Assembly: GCA_022770525.1 (NCBI GenBank)
Contig: JALEHN010000021.1
Coordinates: forward strand, 1 to 56,258
From: Clostridiales bacterium
GTDB lineage: Bacteria; Bacillota; Clostridia; Lachnospirales; Lachnospiraceae
DNA: 56,258 nt
Reading direction: 5' to 3'
The notes below the pieces were generated by a model. It was not told the DNA's origin. It ran no database searches and saw only the letters and a list, made by a program, of their open reading frames with translations. A program made the position numbers and the translations under genes. Positions 17,823 through 27,080 of this stretch are shown piece by piece; position 1 is the first letter of the stretch; each line of letters begins with the position of its first letter.

Positions 17823-19160
17823 ATGGAAAAACAATTAAACAACACTCAAAAACGGTCGAGAAACCGCCGGTTCCTTGTGCTCACGCTTTTCCCGGCCTAT
17901 TTCCTGTTCTGCGGTCTTGTACTGGAACCTTTTGATGATATCGTTAAAGGAATGATCATCATTTTTCAGGAACCGGACTTTCTGATCACAGACTACATTG
18001 CCCTTGGTGGTGTGGGGGCCGCCTTTGTCAATGCCGCTTTAGTCACGCTGATGTCCATAGCTATCATTTATTTTCTGAACATGGATATCAACGGAAGCAC
18101 GATCGCATCTATCTTTCTGATGATGGGATTCTCACTCTTCGGAAAAAACATTGTAAATATCTGGGCCATATTATTCGGTGTCGGCTTATATGCCCGCTAC
18201 CACAGACAACATATGTCCCAATATATACATGTCGCCTTTTACGGTACCAGCCTTTCTCCCATTATTACCCAGCTGGTCACTCTGAGCCACCTGCATTCCA
18301 TCTACGCATTCACACTTGGCATATTAATCGGTCTTATGATGGGATTTGTTCTGCCGCCGCTGGCCAACAACCTGATTCACGCACACAGAGGCTACTGTTT
18401 ATACAATGCCGGTTTTGCCGGCGGTCTCATTGCCACGATTGTTGTGTCCGTCATGAAATCTTTTGGTATACAGATCGATTCCCGCGATATCTGGTATACC
18501 GGCAGCAATGTGATGTTTATGCAGATTCTCATCAGCTTCTTTCTCATATTAATTATTCTCGGCATGATCAGCGAACCTCGCTTTTTCTGGAAATATCTGG
18601 ATATTTTAAAACATGCCGGCAGAGGCGGCACCGATTACTGCACAGAGGAAGGGCTTGGCGCCACGCTGTTTAACATGGGCATCAACGGCATTGCTGCTAC
18701 CGTTTTTGTTGTTGCCGTCGGCAGCGACTTAAACGGACCTACAATGGGCGGCATTTTTACCATCGTCGGCTTTTCCGCCACAGGAAAGCACATTCGAAAT
18801 GTTGTTCCGGTCATATTCGGTGTCTGGCTCGCAAGTCTTGTGTCTATCTGGAATATTACGGATCACAAGGCGATTCTTGCCGCACTGTTTTCGGCAACAC
18901 TGGCACCGATTGCAGGTCAGTTCGGTGTGATCTGGGGTATCGTTGCAGGATTTCTGCATGCATCGCTGTCCCTTAATGTGGGACTTATTAACAGCGGTAT
19001 GAATCTCTATAATAACGGTTTTGCCGGCGGCCTCGTGGCAACATCCCTCGTTCCGGTGATCATCTCCATTAAAAGCCGTCCGATCAACCCGAAAGATCTG
19101 TTGGATAATATATTAAGCATGACAAAAGAACCAAAAAAGAAGGAAGGGAAAAAACATTGA
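17823..19160 (+). CDS. DUF1576 family multi-pass membrane protein
   Basis: About 445 residues with roughly ten or more membrane helices in two similar halves; each half has a glycine-rich segment of the type YNAGFAGGLIAT / YNNGFAGGLVAT. It matches the DUF1576 family (recalled), whose function is unknown; the inverted half repeats suggest a transporter. The start at 17823 follows AAGGGG. Its stop overlaps the TTG start of a small ferredoxin by three bases (TTGA), so the two are probably translated together. Confidence 0.85.
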   Translation: MEKQLNNTQKRSRNRRFLVLTLFPAYFLFCGLVLEPFDDIVKGMIIIFQEPDFLITDYIALGGVGAAFVNAALVTLMSIAIIYFLNMDINGSTIASIFLMMGFSLFGKNIVNIWAILFGVGLYARYHRQHMSQYIHVAFYGTSLSPIITQLVTLSHLHSIYAFTLGILIGLMMGFVLPPLANNLIHAHRGYCLYNAGFAGGLIATIVVSVMKSFGIQIDSRDIWYTGSNVMFMQILISFFLILIILGMISEPRFFWKYLDILKHAGRGGTDYCTEEGLGATLFNMGINGIAATVFVVAVGSDLNGPTMGGIFTIVGFSATGKHIRNVVPVIFGVWLASLVSIWNITDHKAILAALFSATLAPIAGQFGVIWGIVAGFLHASLSLNVGLINSGMNLYNNGFAGGLVATSLVPVIISIKSRPINPKDLLDNILSMTKEPKKKEGKKH

Positions 19161-19342
19161 AAAAAGCATTTATTTTTGAAGATGACTGTGTATACTGCGG
19201 CAACTGCAGCCGCCGCTGTCCTCAAAGCGCCATCTACCGCGCACCGGACAAATCCTATAAAGTCGATCCTGAAAAATGTGTCGGCTGCGGTCTATGTACA
19301 AAAAGCTGCAGCAGCGAGACCATCAGACTCGTTGAAATCTAA
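19157..19342 (+). CDS. small 2[4Fe-4S] ferredoxin
   Basis: A 61-residue protein with two cluster motifs: CVYCGNCSRRCPQ and CVGCGLCTKSCSS; the second lacks the usual proline after the fourth cysteine. It begins at TTG (19157-19159), overlapping the DUF1576 stop, with GGAAGGG upstream. Such ferredoxins carry low-potential electrons. The coupling to a DUF1576 membrane protein suggests a redox-linked membrane function, but this is inference. Confidence 0.9.
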   Translation: MKKAFIFEDDCVYCGNCSRRCPQSAIYRAPDKSYKVDPEKCVGCGLCTKSCSSETIRLVEI

Positions 19343-19348
19343 AAAGAT

Positions 19349-19395
19349 GACGCACAAATCGTCAGCGTTCAGACGATTTGTGCGTCAGTTTTTTT
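19349..19395 (+). terminator. strong Rho-independent terminator after the ferredoxin gene
   Basis: A perfect 15-bp stem, GACGCACAAATCGTC (19349-19363) with its complement at 19372-19386, has an eight-base loop and a run of seven T (19389-19395). Confidence 0.95.
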
Positions 19396-19402
19396 GCATT
19401 AT

Positions 19403-19442
19403 AAAAGCCGCAAACTATGCGTACCTGAAGTTTGCGGCTTTT
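19403..19442. terminator. second hairpin, possible bidirectional terminator
   Basis: A perfect 14-bp stem, AAAAGCCGCAAACT (19403-19416) with its complement at 19429-19442; A and T runs at both ends allow use in either direction. It could back up the ferredoxin terminator and also stop the opposing GNAT transcript. A further AT-rich hairpin lies at about 19522-19549. Confidence 0.75.
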
Positions 19443-19547
19443 TATGGAATGGAATTCCACGGAAGGCTTATTTATTCATATTTTTTTCACACCGCCGAAA
19501 AGGCAGTGATTATCGCATGCTAAATGATAAAATTTCCATTTTATCAT

Positions 19548-20030
19548 TTAAAAAGTCAGACGCATCTGATACCAGACAACGTTACCATGAACGGAGGCTG
19601 AAACACCCTCATTGACAAAACCAAGCTTGCCATAGTAATGCAGCAGCTTATCCTTGCATGTCAGGACAAGTCCTTTTCTGCCCTGAACCCTTGCATCATC
19701 AATCACACGGCGAAGCACTTTTTCTGCACATCCCTGCCGTCTGTATTCAGGAATTGTATTCACTCCGAATATCATCTGCCATGCACCGTTTTCATTATGC
19801 ATCTTCGCATTTTCATACATTTCATCCGTAAGATCCGGCTCGTCAGTAACCATACCGTTGACAAAACCCACCATCTTATCCTCATCGAACAGTAACCAAA
19901 AATGATCCGGATAAACTTCTAAACGTGCTTTAAAATCTTTTTCTTTGGCAGCTTCCGCTTCAGGGAAGCACTTTGCTTCGACAGCTGTCACCGCCGCAAG
20001 GTCTTCCATCGTTGCTTTTCTGATTTCCAT
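19548..20030 (-). CDS. GNAT family N-acetyltransferase
   Basis: A 160-residue GNAT with IRKATMEDLAAVTAVEAKCFP, the acetyl-CoA loop VNTIPEYRRQGCAEKVLRR, and the end motif HYYGKLGFVNEG. The pattern resembles arylalkylamine-type acetyltransferases, but the substrate cannot be read from sequence. AGGAGA precedes the ATG. It lies 14 bases downstream of the symporter pseudogene start region on the same strand order and may have its own promoter. Confidence 0.85.
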   Translation of the reverse strand: MEIRKATMEDLAAVTAVEAKCFPEAEAAKEKDFKARLEVYPDHFWLLFDEDKMVGFVNGMVTDEPDLTDEMYENAKMHNENGAWQMIFGVNTIPEYRRQGCAEKVLRRVIDDARVQGRKGLVLTCKDKLLHYYGKLGFVNEGVSASVHGNVVWYQMRLTF

Positions 20031-20044
20031 ATAAATTCTCCTGA

Positions 20045-21045
20045 TCAGGCTTCAACTTCACCGGCTGCAATTTTTTTCTTAAGCCAGTCTTTACCTTCTG
20101 TCAGTCTTGTTACCATCATAGAAGCAACAGAGTCACCGGCAGCATTAACCATTGTTGCAGGCGGGTCAACTAAGAAACCGATTGCAGCAATAATCGGGAA
20201 TGCTTCAGGCGGGAATCCATAAAGGCTGCAGATCAGCATTTCACCGATCAGACCGCCGCCAGGAACACCGGACATAACAACGCCGCCTAATACAGAAAGC
20301 AGTATTGCTGTCAGATATGTACCAATACCTGAGAAATTCTGACCAAATACGCCAAACAGGAAAGCGATTTTAAGGATAGATGACAGACATGTGCCATCCA
20401 TATGCATTGTTGCGCCTAACGGCAGAACGATTTCGCGTACATCTTTAGATACGCCCATCTTCCTTGATGCTTCCAGGTTAACCGGAAGTGTTGCAATTGA
20501 TGAACATGTTGCAAGCGCTGTAATTGCCGGCTGAATAATATTCTTGAAGCAGACTTTCACGCCGATCATGCCGCCGCCTGCCCAGAATGAGTATACAAAG
20601 AAGGCAACAAAGAAGTATGCGATACAGAGCGGATAGTAAATAACCATAGCTCTTGCATAGTTACCAATCAATTCCTGGCCATAGGTAGCCACAAGATCCG
20701 CAAAATAGCAGCCGCAAAACCTGCAGCCGGCGGGAATACTTTAACGACAACAAGGATACAGATTGATGCAATCGCACCTGTAACCACGAATACAATTGCA
20801 AGGTTTTTAAGAATTCTGCCCAGTTTCTTAAGGTCAGCCATCGCTGTTACGGCACTGGAAACGGATAAAAATACAAGCGGCACTACAACCGTAAACATCA
20901 GATTGATGAAAATATCGCCGAACGGTGACAGCGCATGTCCCAGATCCGGATTAATAAGGCCGATGATGCTGCCAAGAATAATACCTCCCAGCAAAATAAT
21001 TGATGATTTGTAATTTTTCCAAAAACTGTTTTTCTTTTTTTCCAT
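20045..21045 (-). pseudogene. dicarboxylate/amino acid:cation symporter (DAACS), internal deletion plus frameshift
   Basis: The N-terminal piece (20668-21045) carries helices 1-3 (FINLMFTVVVPLVFLSVSSA). The C-terminal piece (20045 to about 20700) carries CYFADLVATYG, TALATCSSIATLPVNLEA, GATMHMDGT and FLVDPPATMVNAAGD, the core substrate-binding region of the sodium:dicarboxylate family. At about 20700-20720 the sequence jumps from KVFPPAAG to the CYFADLV segment in another frame. Roughly 80-100 residues normally found between them are absent. As written it cannot encode a working symporter; an assembly error is possible. Confidence 0.82.
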
Positions 21046-21096
21046 TTAAAATTCCCCCTAATTTCAGCAGATACCGCTGAATCTCTGATGATGAAG

Positions 21097-21942
21097 TCAT
21101 AGACCAAGGTCTAAGTCTTCGTCTTTGACTTCGCCCTCTGCCACGATATTTGTCGGCCCGGTCAGCATAATGTTTTCCGGTTTACCGTCCTTGATATCCA
21201 AAGATACATAAAGCTGTCCGCCCATGACAGATGTTTTTACATTTTTTCCGCTCACTTCACCAAGCATCGTCAGTACGGCAATCACAGAACCTGTACCTGT
21301 GCCGCAGGCATATGTAAAATCTTCAACGCCTCTTTCGTAAGTAAGCTCAATGACATCATCTTCACCGACAACATCAAAGAAATTGACGTTACAGCCTTTA
21401 TAAAAGTTCTCATGATACCTGATTGCCCGTCCCAGCTCAAAAAGTCCCTTTTTATCCTTATTTCTAAGTCCTTTGATTCTGACAACAGCATGAGGTATAC
21501 CAGGATTACCAAGTTCCACATAGGCATATTCATAAATTTCGTTTTCCACAACAAGTGTCCTGTTAAGCTCGATTCTTGACGGATCATTTAATCTGACCGT
21601 ATACATTCTTTGATCCTTACGGTGACCTGTGACAAGCCCCGCCGTTGTTTCAATATGCTGAATCTCACCGGCAAGTTTATTTTCATAGCCATACCGCGCG
21701 ATGCACCGGGCACCGTTTCCGCACATTTCTCCCACAGAGCCGTCAGAATTATAAAATCTCATTTTAAAATCCGCATCACCGTCAGGATAATCAACAACCA
21801 TCAGACCGTCAGCACCAATGGAAAGTCTCCGTGCACAAAGTTTTTTTGCCAGCTTTCCAAATACCTCCGGCGGAAGTTTTTCAATCATATTATTAATAAT
21901 AATAAAATCATTACCCGCACCATGAATTTTAGTAAATTTCAT
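21097..21942 (-). CDS. dapF: diaminopimelate epimerase
   Basis: A 281-residue protein starting MKFTKIHGAGNDFIIINN. The two catalytic cysteines are C74 in EMCGNGARC and C213 in YACGTGTGS. It converts LL- to meso-diaminopimelate for lysine and peptidoglycan. It lies 33 bases downstream of lysA, forming a two-gene unit with it. Confidence 0.96.
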   Translation of the reverse strand: MKFTKIHGAGNDFIIINNMIEKLPPEVFGKLAKKLCARRLSIGADGLMVVDYPDGDADFKMRFYNSDGSVGEMCGNGARCIARYGYENKLAGEIQHIETTAGLVTGHRKDQRMYTVRLNDPSRIELNRTLVVENEIYEYAYVELGNPGIPHAVVRIKGLRNKDKKGLFELGRAIRYHENFYKGCNVNFFDVVGEDDVIELTYERGVEDFTYACGTGTGSVIAVLTMLGEVSGKNVKTSVMGGQLYVSLDIKDGKPENIMLTGPTNIVAEGEVKDEDLDLGL

Positions 21943-21975
21943 ATTGGCCTCCTTCCGGCTTTTTAAACATCAATT

Positions 21976-23274
21976 CTATTTTAAATAGTCGGGAATAAGG
22001 TTGTTATGAATAATATCTTCATAGCTCTGATGTTTGACGATCAGATTGCTTTCCCCATCCTTAACCAGTACAACGGCCGGTATCGGATTGTTATTGTAAT
22101 TTGATGCCATCGCATAACCGTAAGCGCCCGTTGAGAATATAGCAAATAAATCGCCTGCTTCTGTACCTTCCGGAATCAGACAGTCTCTGATCAATATATC
22201 ACCCGACTCACAGCACTTACCGCAGATGGTCACTTTATCCGAAACTTTTACATCAGCCTTGTTAGCAACAACGCCTTCATATTTTGCACTGTAAAGCGCA
22301 GGTCTTATGTTATCTGTCATACCGCCGTCAATGGATACATATTTACGTACACCTTTAATATCTTTAATACTTCCGATCGTATAAAGATTCATACCCGCTT
22401 CTGCGACGATACTTCTTCCCGGTTCAATCACCGCTGCCGGCATCGGTTCACCCATTTCTTCATATGCCGCTTTAATCTTTGCCATCATCGGATCGATAAA
22501 GTAGCTGTATGGCTTTCTTTCTTCATTCGTATATTTGACACCGAAGCCGCCGCCAAGATTCAATTCCGTACATACAAATCCAAAGCGTCTTTTAATTTCT
22601 TTAACATGCTCCAGAATAATATCCAATGCCTGTAAATGAGCACTGTTATCAAAAAGCTGTGAACCCACATGGAAATGCAGTCCCAGAAAATCAACATATT
22701 CAGACTTAATCGCACGTTCCACTTCCGGATAAAAAACATCTTCATCCAAAGGAATACCGAATTTTGAATCTTTCTTGCCTGTGACAATATAGTCGTGTGA
22801 ATCAGCTGCAACACCAGGTGTCACTCTGTATAACACTTTGACTTTCTTACCTTTTTGGGCACAGATTTTTTCAATCAGCGAAAGCTCCTGAAGGCCGTCA
22901 ATAATAATTCTTCCAATGCCGTAATCAACAGCATCCTCGATTTCCGAAGGCAGCTTGTTGTTGCCGTTAAATTCGATGCGCTCCGCAGGAAATCCCGCCT
23001 TAATTGCCGTATAAAGCTCACCGCCGGATACAACATCAATGCATGTGCCTTCCCTTTCACAAATCTTGTACATTGCCAGTGTGCAGAATGCTTTTGAAGC
23101 ATAGGCAACTCTGGCATTGCCATACTTTTTAACAAAGCATTCATTGAGTTCTCTGAAGCGGCTCACAATATCCGTTTCAGACATGACATACAGAGGTGTC
23201 TTGTACTTTTTCGCAAGTTCAACTGTATTGCACCCGTCGAAATACAAAACGCCGTTTTTAATTTCCTGTACCAT
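21976..23274 (-). CDS. lysA: diaminopimelate decarboxylase
   Basis: A 432-residue PLP enzyme with K61 in VAYASKAFC, LHFHVGSQ, LGGGFGVKY, EPGRSIVAEAG and the C-terminal CCESGDIL. It decarboxylates meso-diaminopimelate to lysine. GGAGGGG is followed by TTG-ATG; I choose the ATG at 23272-23274. No lysine riboswitch is visible upstream. A 12-base palindrome (23305-23316) lies about 30 bases before the start. Confidence 0.95.
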   Translation of the reverse strand: MVQEIKNGVLYFDGCNTVELAKKYKTPLYVMSETDIVSRFRELNECFVKKYGNARVAYASKAFCTLAMYKICEREGTCIDVVSGGELYTAIKAGFPAERIEFNGNNKLPSEIEDAVDYGIGRIIIDGLQELSLIEKICAQKGKKVKVLYRVTPGVAADSHDYIVTGKKDSKFGIPLDEDVFYPEVERAIKSEYVDFLGLHFHVGSQLFDNSAHLQALDIILEHVKEIKRRFGFVCTELNLGGGFGVKYTNEERKPYSYFIDPMMAKIKAAYEEMGEPMPAAVIEPGRSIVAEAGMNLYTIGSIKDIKGVRKYVSIDGGMTDNIRPALYSAKYEGVVANKADVKVSDKVTICGKCCESGDILIRDCLIPEGTEAGDLFAIFSTGAYGYAMASNYNNNPIPAVVLVKDGESNLIVKHQSYEDIIHNNLIPDYLK

Positions 23275-23304
23275 CAATACCCCTCCTTAAACTTTTGTAT
23301 TTTT

Positions 23305-23316
23305 TTGCAATTGCAA
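23305..23316. promoter_or_regulatory. perfect palindrome upstream of lysA
   Basis: TTGCAATTGCAA is a perfect 12-base palindrome between the lysA ribosome site and the upstream hairpin. It could be an operator; no family is assigned. Confidence 0.3.
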
Positions 23317-23386
23317 GCTTATAAATATTTTTTCTGTAACCCCAAATGCAGCTTTTATAAACTTTCAATCTATATTTATATATAGC

Positions 23387-23423
23387 AAGAACGATGCCAA
23401 AATTATATTTCGGCATCGTTCTT
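23387..23423. terminator. 12-bp perfect hairpin between lysA and the sigma-54 regulator
   Basis: AAGAACGATGCC (23387-23398) pairs with GGCATCGTTCTT (23412-23423) around a 13-base loop. It lies about 110 bases after the regulator stop codon. No long T run follows in either direction, so it is at best a weak terminator or a transcript-end stabiliser. Confidence 0.55.
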
Positions 23424-23535
23424 TATGAAACCCTTTATTTATCACCATTTGTCTAATCTTTATCAATTCTTAGTACTCGAAGCTGATTCATTTTTCTCAA
23501 AAACAGTCCTGATATCCGAACTCATTTTCCGTGTA

Positions 23536-25379
23536 TCAGAACTCTTCGTCAATCTGATACTTTTTCAGCTTTTCATAAAATACTGTTTTAGATATTCCCA
23601 GTTCTTCCATTGCCTTTTTTCTGTCATTATTGTGTTTGTACAAGGCATCTTTAATCAGCTGTTTTTCATAAAAATCAATGTGTTCTTTCAGTGTTCCTGC
23701 CCGCTTTACTTCTTCATGAAGCATCAGATGTTCTGAATAAATCAGACCTCCGTCACAGATAATCGTTGCCCGTTCAATGATGTTTTCCAGTTCCCGGACA
23801 TTTCCCGGCCAGTCATAATTCCCCATAACCTCCAGCGCTTCCTCCGAAAACTGCTTTTCAGGCATGTCATATTTTTGACAACATTTTGTTAAAATTGAAT
23901 TTGCAAGGACATACAAATCCCTTTTATGCTCCCGAAGAGGCGGTATATCAATCGGAAATACATTAATTCTGTAATAAAGATCCTGTCTGAAATTACCTTT
24001 CTTTACCTCTTCTTCAAGATTCCGGTTTGTTGCCATAATAATACGTACATCAATATTGATCGGCTTTGTTGAACCTACCCGGTAAATGCGTTTATACTGA
24101 AGCACATACAAAAGCTTTACCTGTATGTTCCACGGCAGTTCTCCGATTTCATCAAGAAAAATCGTCCCCCCATCCGCTTCTTCCAGATAGCCGACTTTTC
24201 CTCTTGATGTTGCGCCTGTAAATGCCCCGGGAACATAACCAAACAGTTCACTCTCAAACAGTGATTCAGCAATGGCACTGCAATTGACTTCCACAAACGG
24301 TTTTTCGGGATTCCAGAGATCATGGATTTCTCTGGCCAGCTTAGATTTACCGGTACCGCTTTCCCCTGTAAGAAGAACATTGAACTTTGTTTTTGAAGCC
24401 TTATATGCAAGATTTTTCACGACAATCATTTCCTGCGTATTGCCGATAAATGAACTGAGCTTATCACTATTTTCACCCCAGTAAGACAATACGCCTTTTT
24501 GTTGATCTGTTCAATTTCCTTAATCAAAATATTACCTGATGAAATAATACTTTCCATCATTTCAATATCCTGAATAAATACATAAACACCGTCAGAAGGC
24601 TCCCCCGTTTTAATCCGGACAAGGCGGCAGTAAAACATCCTTTTATAAAGCATAAACAAATCTTCTGTCGTCTGCCCGTGTTCTCCCGTCATCAGCTTCT
24701 TTACGGCATCAAGAAATTCTTTGCCGTTAAGAACTTCTGCCACAGGCCTGCCGATCGTCGGCATCATATCCCCCCGTCCTTTTCCGGGATTTTTTGCCAT
24801 ATAAGACTTTCCTCTTAACAGTTTTCCTATTTCTTCTCCACGGATACCATAGCCTTTGGCCTGAAAAAATTTGACCTGGCCTGTATTTCCGTCAATGACA
24901 ACCATATGGCCGACAGCCACAAGATAATTCATTGAATACTTTGAACCATCCACAGAGATGCGCAGATTTCTTTTCCCGCTGTCAACATCAGCTGTTATAC
25001 TAAACCCCAGATACCTGACTGACAGGCGCATTTCCCTGCCATATGAATAATTTTTCCCGTATTTATATATGGGTTGAATCTTATCATTCTTATACACCCC
25101 CACCGCCAGCAGTGTATCGCCTTCTTTAATCGAAGTATCCGATATATTCAGCAATTTCAGATCATCAAGCGTCAGGCCGTCATCATTTCCCAGTTCATTA
25201 TCTGCGATGATCACAATATCATCTTTACATATTTTACCCTCAGGATGTCCCATACCAAAATTAAGAACGGCTCCAGTAACATCTTTTGCCATGTCATTAT
25301 AAGCGCCAATGGTGCCGTCTTCTCTGACCATAACAAACCCGCATTTAAAACAATTGGCTATTGCAGTTCCTATCTCCAT
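23536..25379 (-). pseudogene. sigma-54-dependent transcriptional regulator split by a one-base frameshift
   Basis: The upstream frame (ATG at 25377-25379 after GGAGAAGGG) encodes about 300 residues of a sensor region I do not recognise. The downstream frame encodes the AAA+ domain with Walker A GESGTGKS, the intact sigma-54 contact motif GAFTGA, Walker B GGTIFLDEIGELP, the arginine-finger region and a C-terminal Fis-type helix-turn-helix (RKKAMEELGISKTVFYEKL). Adding one T to the T5 tract at 24496-24500 would join both frames as INKKGVLSYWGEN. Joined length is about 614 residues, normal for the family. The break may be a sequencing error, a recent mutation, or a slippage switch. Confidence 0.85.
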
Positions 25380-25429
25380 TTTCCCTTCTCCTGCTATCCG
25401 TTTGTCCGGATATTCTTCCAATACCTTAC

Positions 25430-26806
25430 TTAAACAACAATATTATTGACCCACACACGCTTTTTCAAAAGCACATAGCCGATAATACATTTCACAATGT
25501 CGAGGCTTTTGACAATGACATACAGCCACACGATCGTCACCCCGGTATAACGGCTCAAAAGATAAGCCGCCGGTATACTGAGCACCCATACATAGACACT
25601 GTCAAACAAAAACGTGATAATCGTTTTCCCTCCGGAACGCATCGCAAAATACGAGGCATGTATAAAGGAATTGACCGGCATAAAAACAGCCTCAACGATA
25701 ATAAAGCTTGCTGCCAGCGACCGCACACTGTCTGTCGTATTATATAATTTCGGAAATACCGGTGCGGCAAATACCATTGCTGTGCCGATGACAAAGCAAA
25801 CACTGACAGCAAAGAAAATAAGTTTTCTGTTTTTATCCACAGCTTCTTCCATTTTACCTGCGCCAAGCAGCTGTCCGATAATAATTCCGACAGAATTACC
25901 GAGGGCTAAAAATACAACGTTAAACACATTGGCCACTGTGGACGAAATATTTTGCCCCGCAACAACGTCAAGACCTCTGTAGGAATAGCACTGCAGCAAT
26001 ATGGCCATGCCTGCGGACCAGAGCGCTTCGTTGATCATCAGCGGTGAACCCTTTTTAATAATTTGAAGCACCAGTTTTCCCGGTATCTTTAAAGACTTAT
26101 AAAGACCTACGATAAACGGATTTCTTTCCGTATGTCTGTGTGTCCATATCAAAACGATCAGGCATTCAACAAATCGTGAAATCACCGTAGCAATGGCTGC
26201 GCCGGCAACACCCATCTTCGGTGCGCCGAAATGTCCGAAAATCAAAATATAGTTAAAAACAAGATTAATCACAACGGCCACAACACCCGCAACCATCGGA
26301 ACGAATGTCTCACCGCACTCCCTCAGTGTACTGGCGTAAACAAACGCAATGGTAAATGGAATAAACCCGATCAGCATAATGTCCAGATAGTTTCTTCCGT
26401 AACCAAAAGTGGCGGATATATCTTCGGCAGACCCGCTGCCTTTTAAATAAAGCGAAATCAGCGCATCACCGCCGAAAATAAATATAAGCAGCGCTGCCGC
26501 AAATAAAATGGCACATATGATCAGCTTAAACCGCAGCGTATGCCGCACACCGTCATGACTGCCGTTTCCGTAAAACTGGGCGCCGAAAATCCCGGCACCG
26601 GATACAGCACCAAAAATGCAGATATTATATACAAAAATCAGGTTATTGGCGATGGCAACACCGGACATCTGCACTGTACCGATCTGCCCGACCATAATAT
26701 TGTCAAGCAAACTGACAAAATTAGTAATTCCGTTCTGAATCATAATCGGAACTGCAACAGCCAATACCATTTTATAAAACTGTCTGTTTCCAATATATTT
26801 TCTCAT
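25430..26806 (-). CDS. MATE family efflux transporter
   Basis: A 458-residue protein with about 12 membrane helices, starting with MVLAVAVPIMIQNGITNFVSL and LDNIMVGQIGTVQMSGVAIAN, the MatE signature, and a matching second half (MINEALWSAGMAILLQ). These are cation-coupled exporters of drugs or metabolites. It precedes the sigma-54 regulator by about 50 bases on the same strand, so regulator and transporter may form one unit. A structured leader lies upstream. Confidence 0.92.
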   Translation of the reverse strand: MRKYIGNRQFYKMVLAVAVPIMIQNGITNFVSLLDNIMVGQIGTVQMSGVAIANNLIFVYNICIFGAVSGAGIFGAQFYGNGSHDGVRHTLRFKLIICAILFAAALLIFIFGGDALISLYLKGSGSAEDISATFGYGRNYLDIMLIGFIPFTIAFVYASTLRECGETFVPMVAGVVAVVINLVFNYILIFGHFGAPKMGVAGAAIATVISRFVECLIVLIWTHRHTERNPFIVGLYKSLKIPGKLVLQIIKKGSPLMINEALWSAGMAILLQCYSYRGLDVVAGQNISSTVANVFNVVFLALGNSVGIIIGQLLGAGKMEEAVDKNRKLIFFAVSVCFVIGTAMVFAAPVFPKLYNTTDSVRSLAASFIIVEAVFMPVNSFIHASYFAMRSGGKTIITFLFDSVYVWVLSIPAAYLLSRYTGVTIVWLYVIVKSLDIVKCIIGYVLLKKRVWVNNIVV

Positions 26807-26829
26807 AAGTTAACACAAACCCCTTTTCA

Positions 26830-26876
26830 GGCCGGACTCTCATAAAACCTGGTGACAGATTCACATCTTCCCGGCC
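26830..26876 (-). promoter_or_regulatory. hairpin in the MATE leader
   Basis: GGCCGG (26830-26835) pairs with CCGGCC (26871-26876) around a 35-base loop in the 5' leader of the MATE gene, just before a purine-rich segment and the start codon. I could not match it to a known riboswitch class. Confidence 0.35.
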
Positions 26877-26898
26877 GCATCATACATTTCAAAGTCAT

Positions 26899-26954
26899 AA
26901 AAAGCCTGTCCAAATGATAGCATTCCTTTTCAGGCAGACAACCATCCGACAGGC
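26899..26954 (-). terminator. terminator between the hydratase and MATE genes
   Basis: On the minus strand GCCTGTC (plus 26948-26954) pairs with GACAGGC (plus 26904-26910), followed by five U (plus 26899-26903). The 37-base loop is long. It could end the hydratase operon or act as an attenuator for the MATE gene. Confidence 0.55.
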
Positions 26955-27080
26955 CTTTAAAAATATAGTCACTATGTTTCAGACAGCATATGCCCTGCCT
27001 GCGCAAAAACGTCCATCAAACTGATCCGACTGTTCCGTGATAATACACGTTTTTATCATCATGGCGTTGAAGAAAACGTT

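Noticed and set aside
24496-24501. Programmed -1 ribosomal frameshift in the sigma-54 regulator
   Set aside because: The site is C-AAA-AAG rather than the efficient A-AAA-AAG and no downstream stimulator is clear; kept only as an alternative to a mutation or read error.
26980-27040. Possible sigma-54 (-24/-12) promoter upstream of the MATE gene
   Set aside because: TGGAC and TTGC elements occur on the minus strand, but only eight bases separate GG from GC where ten are needed.
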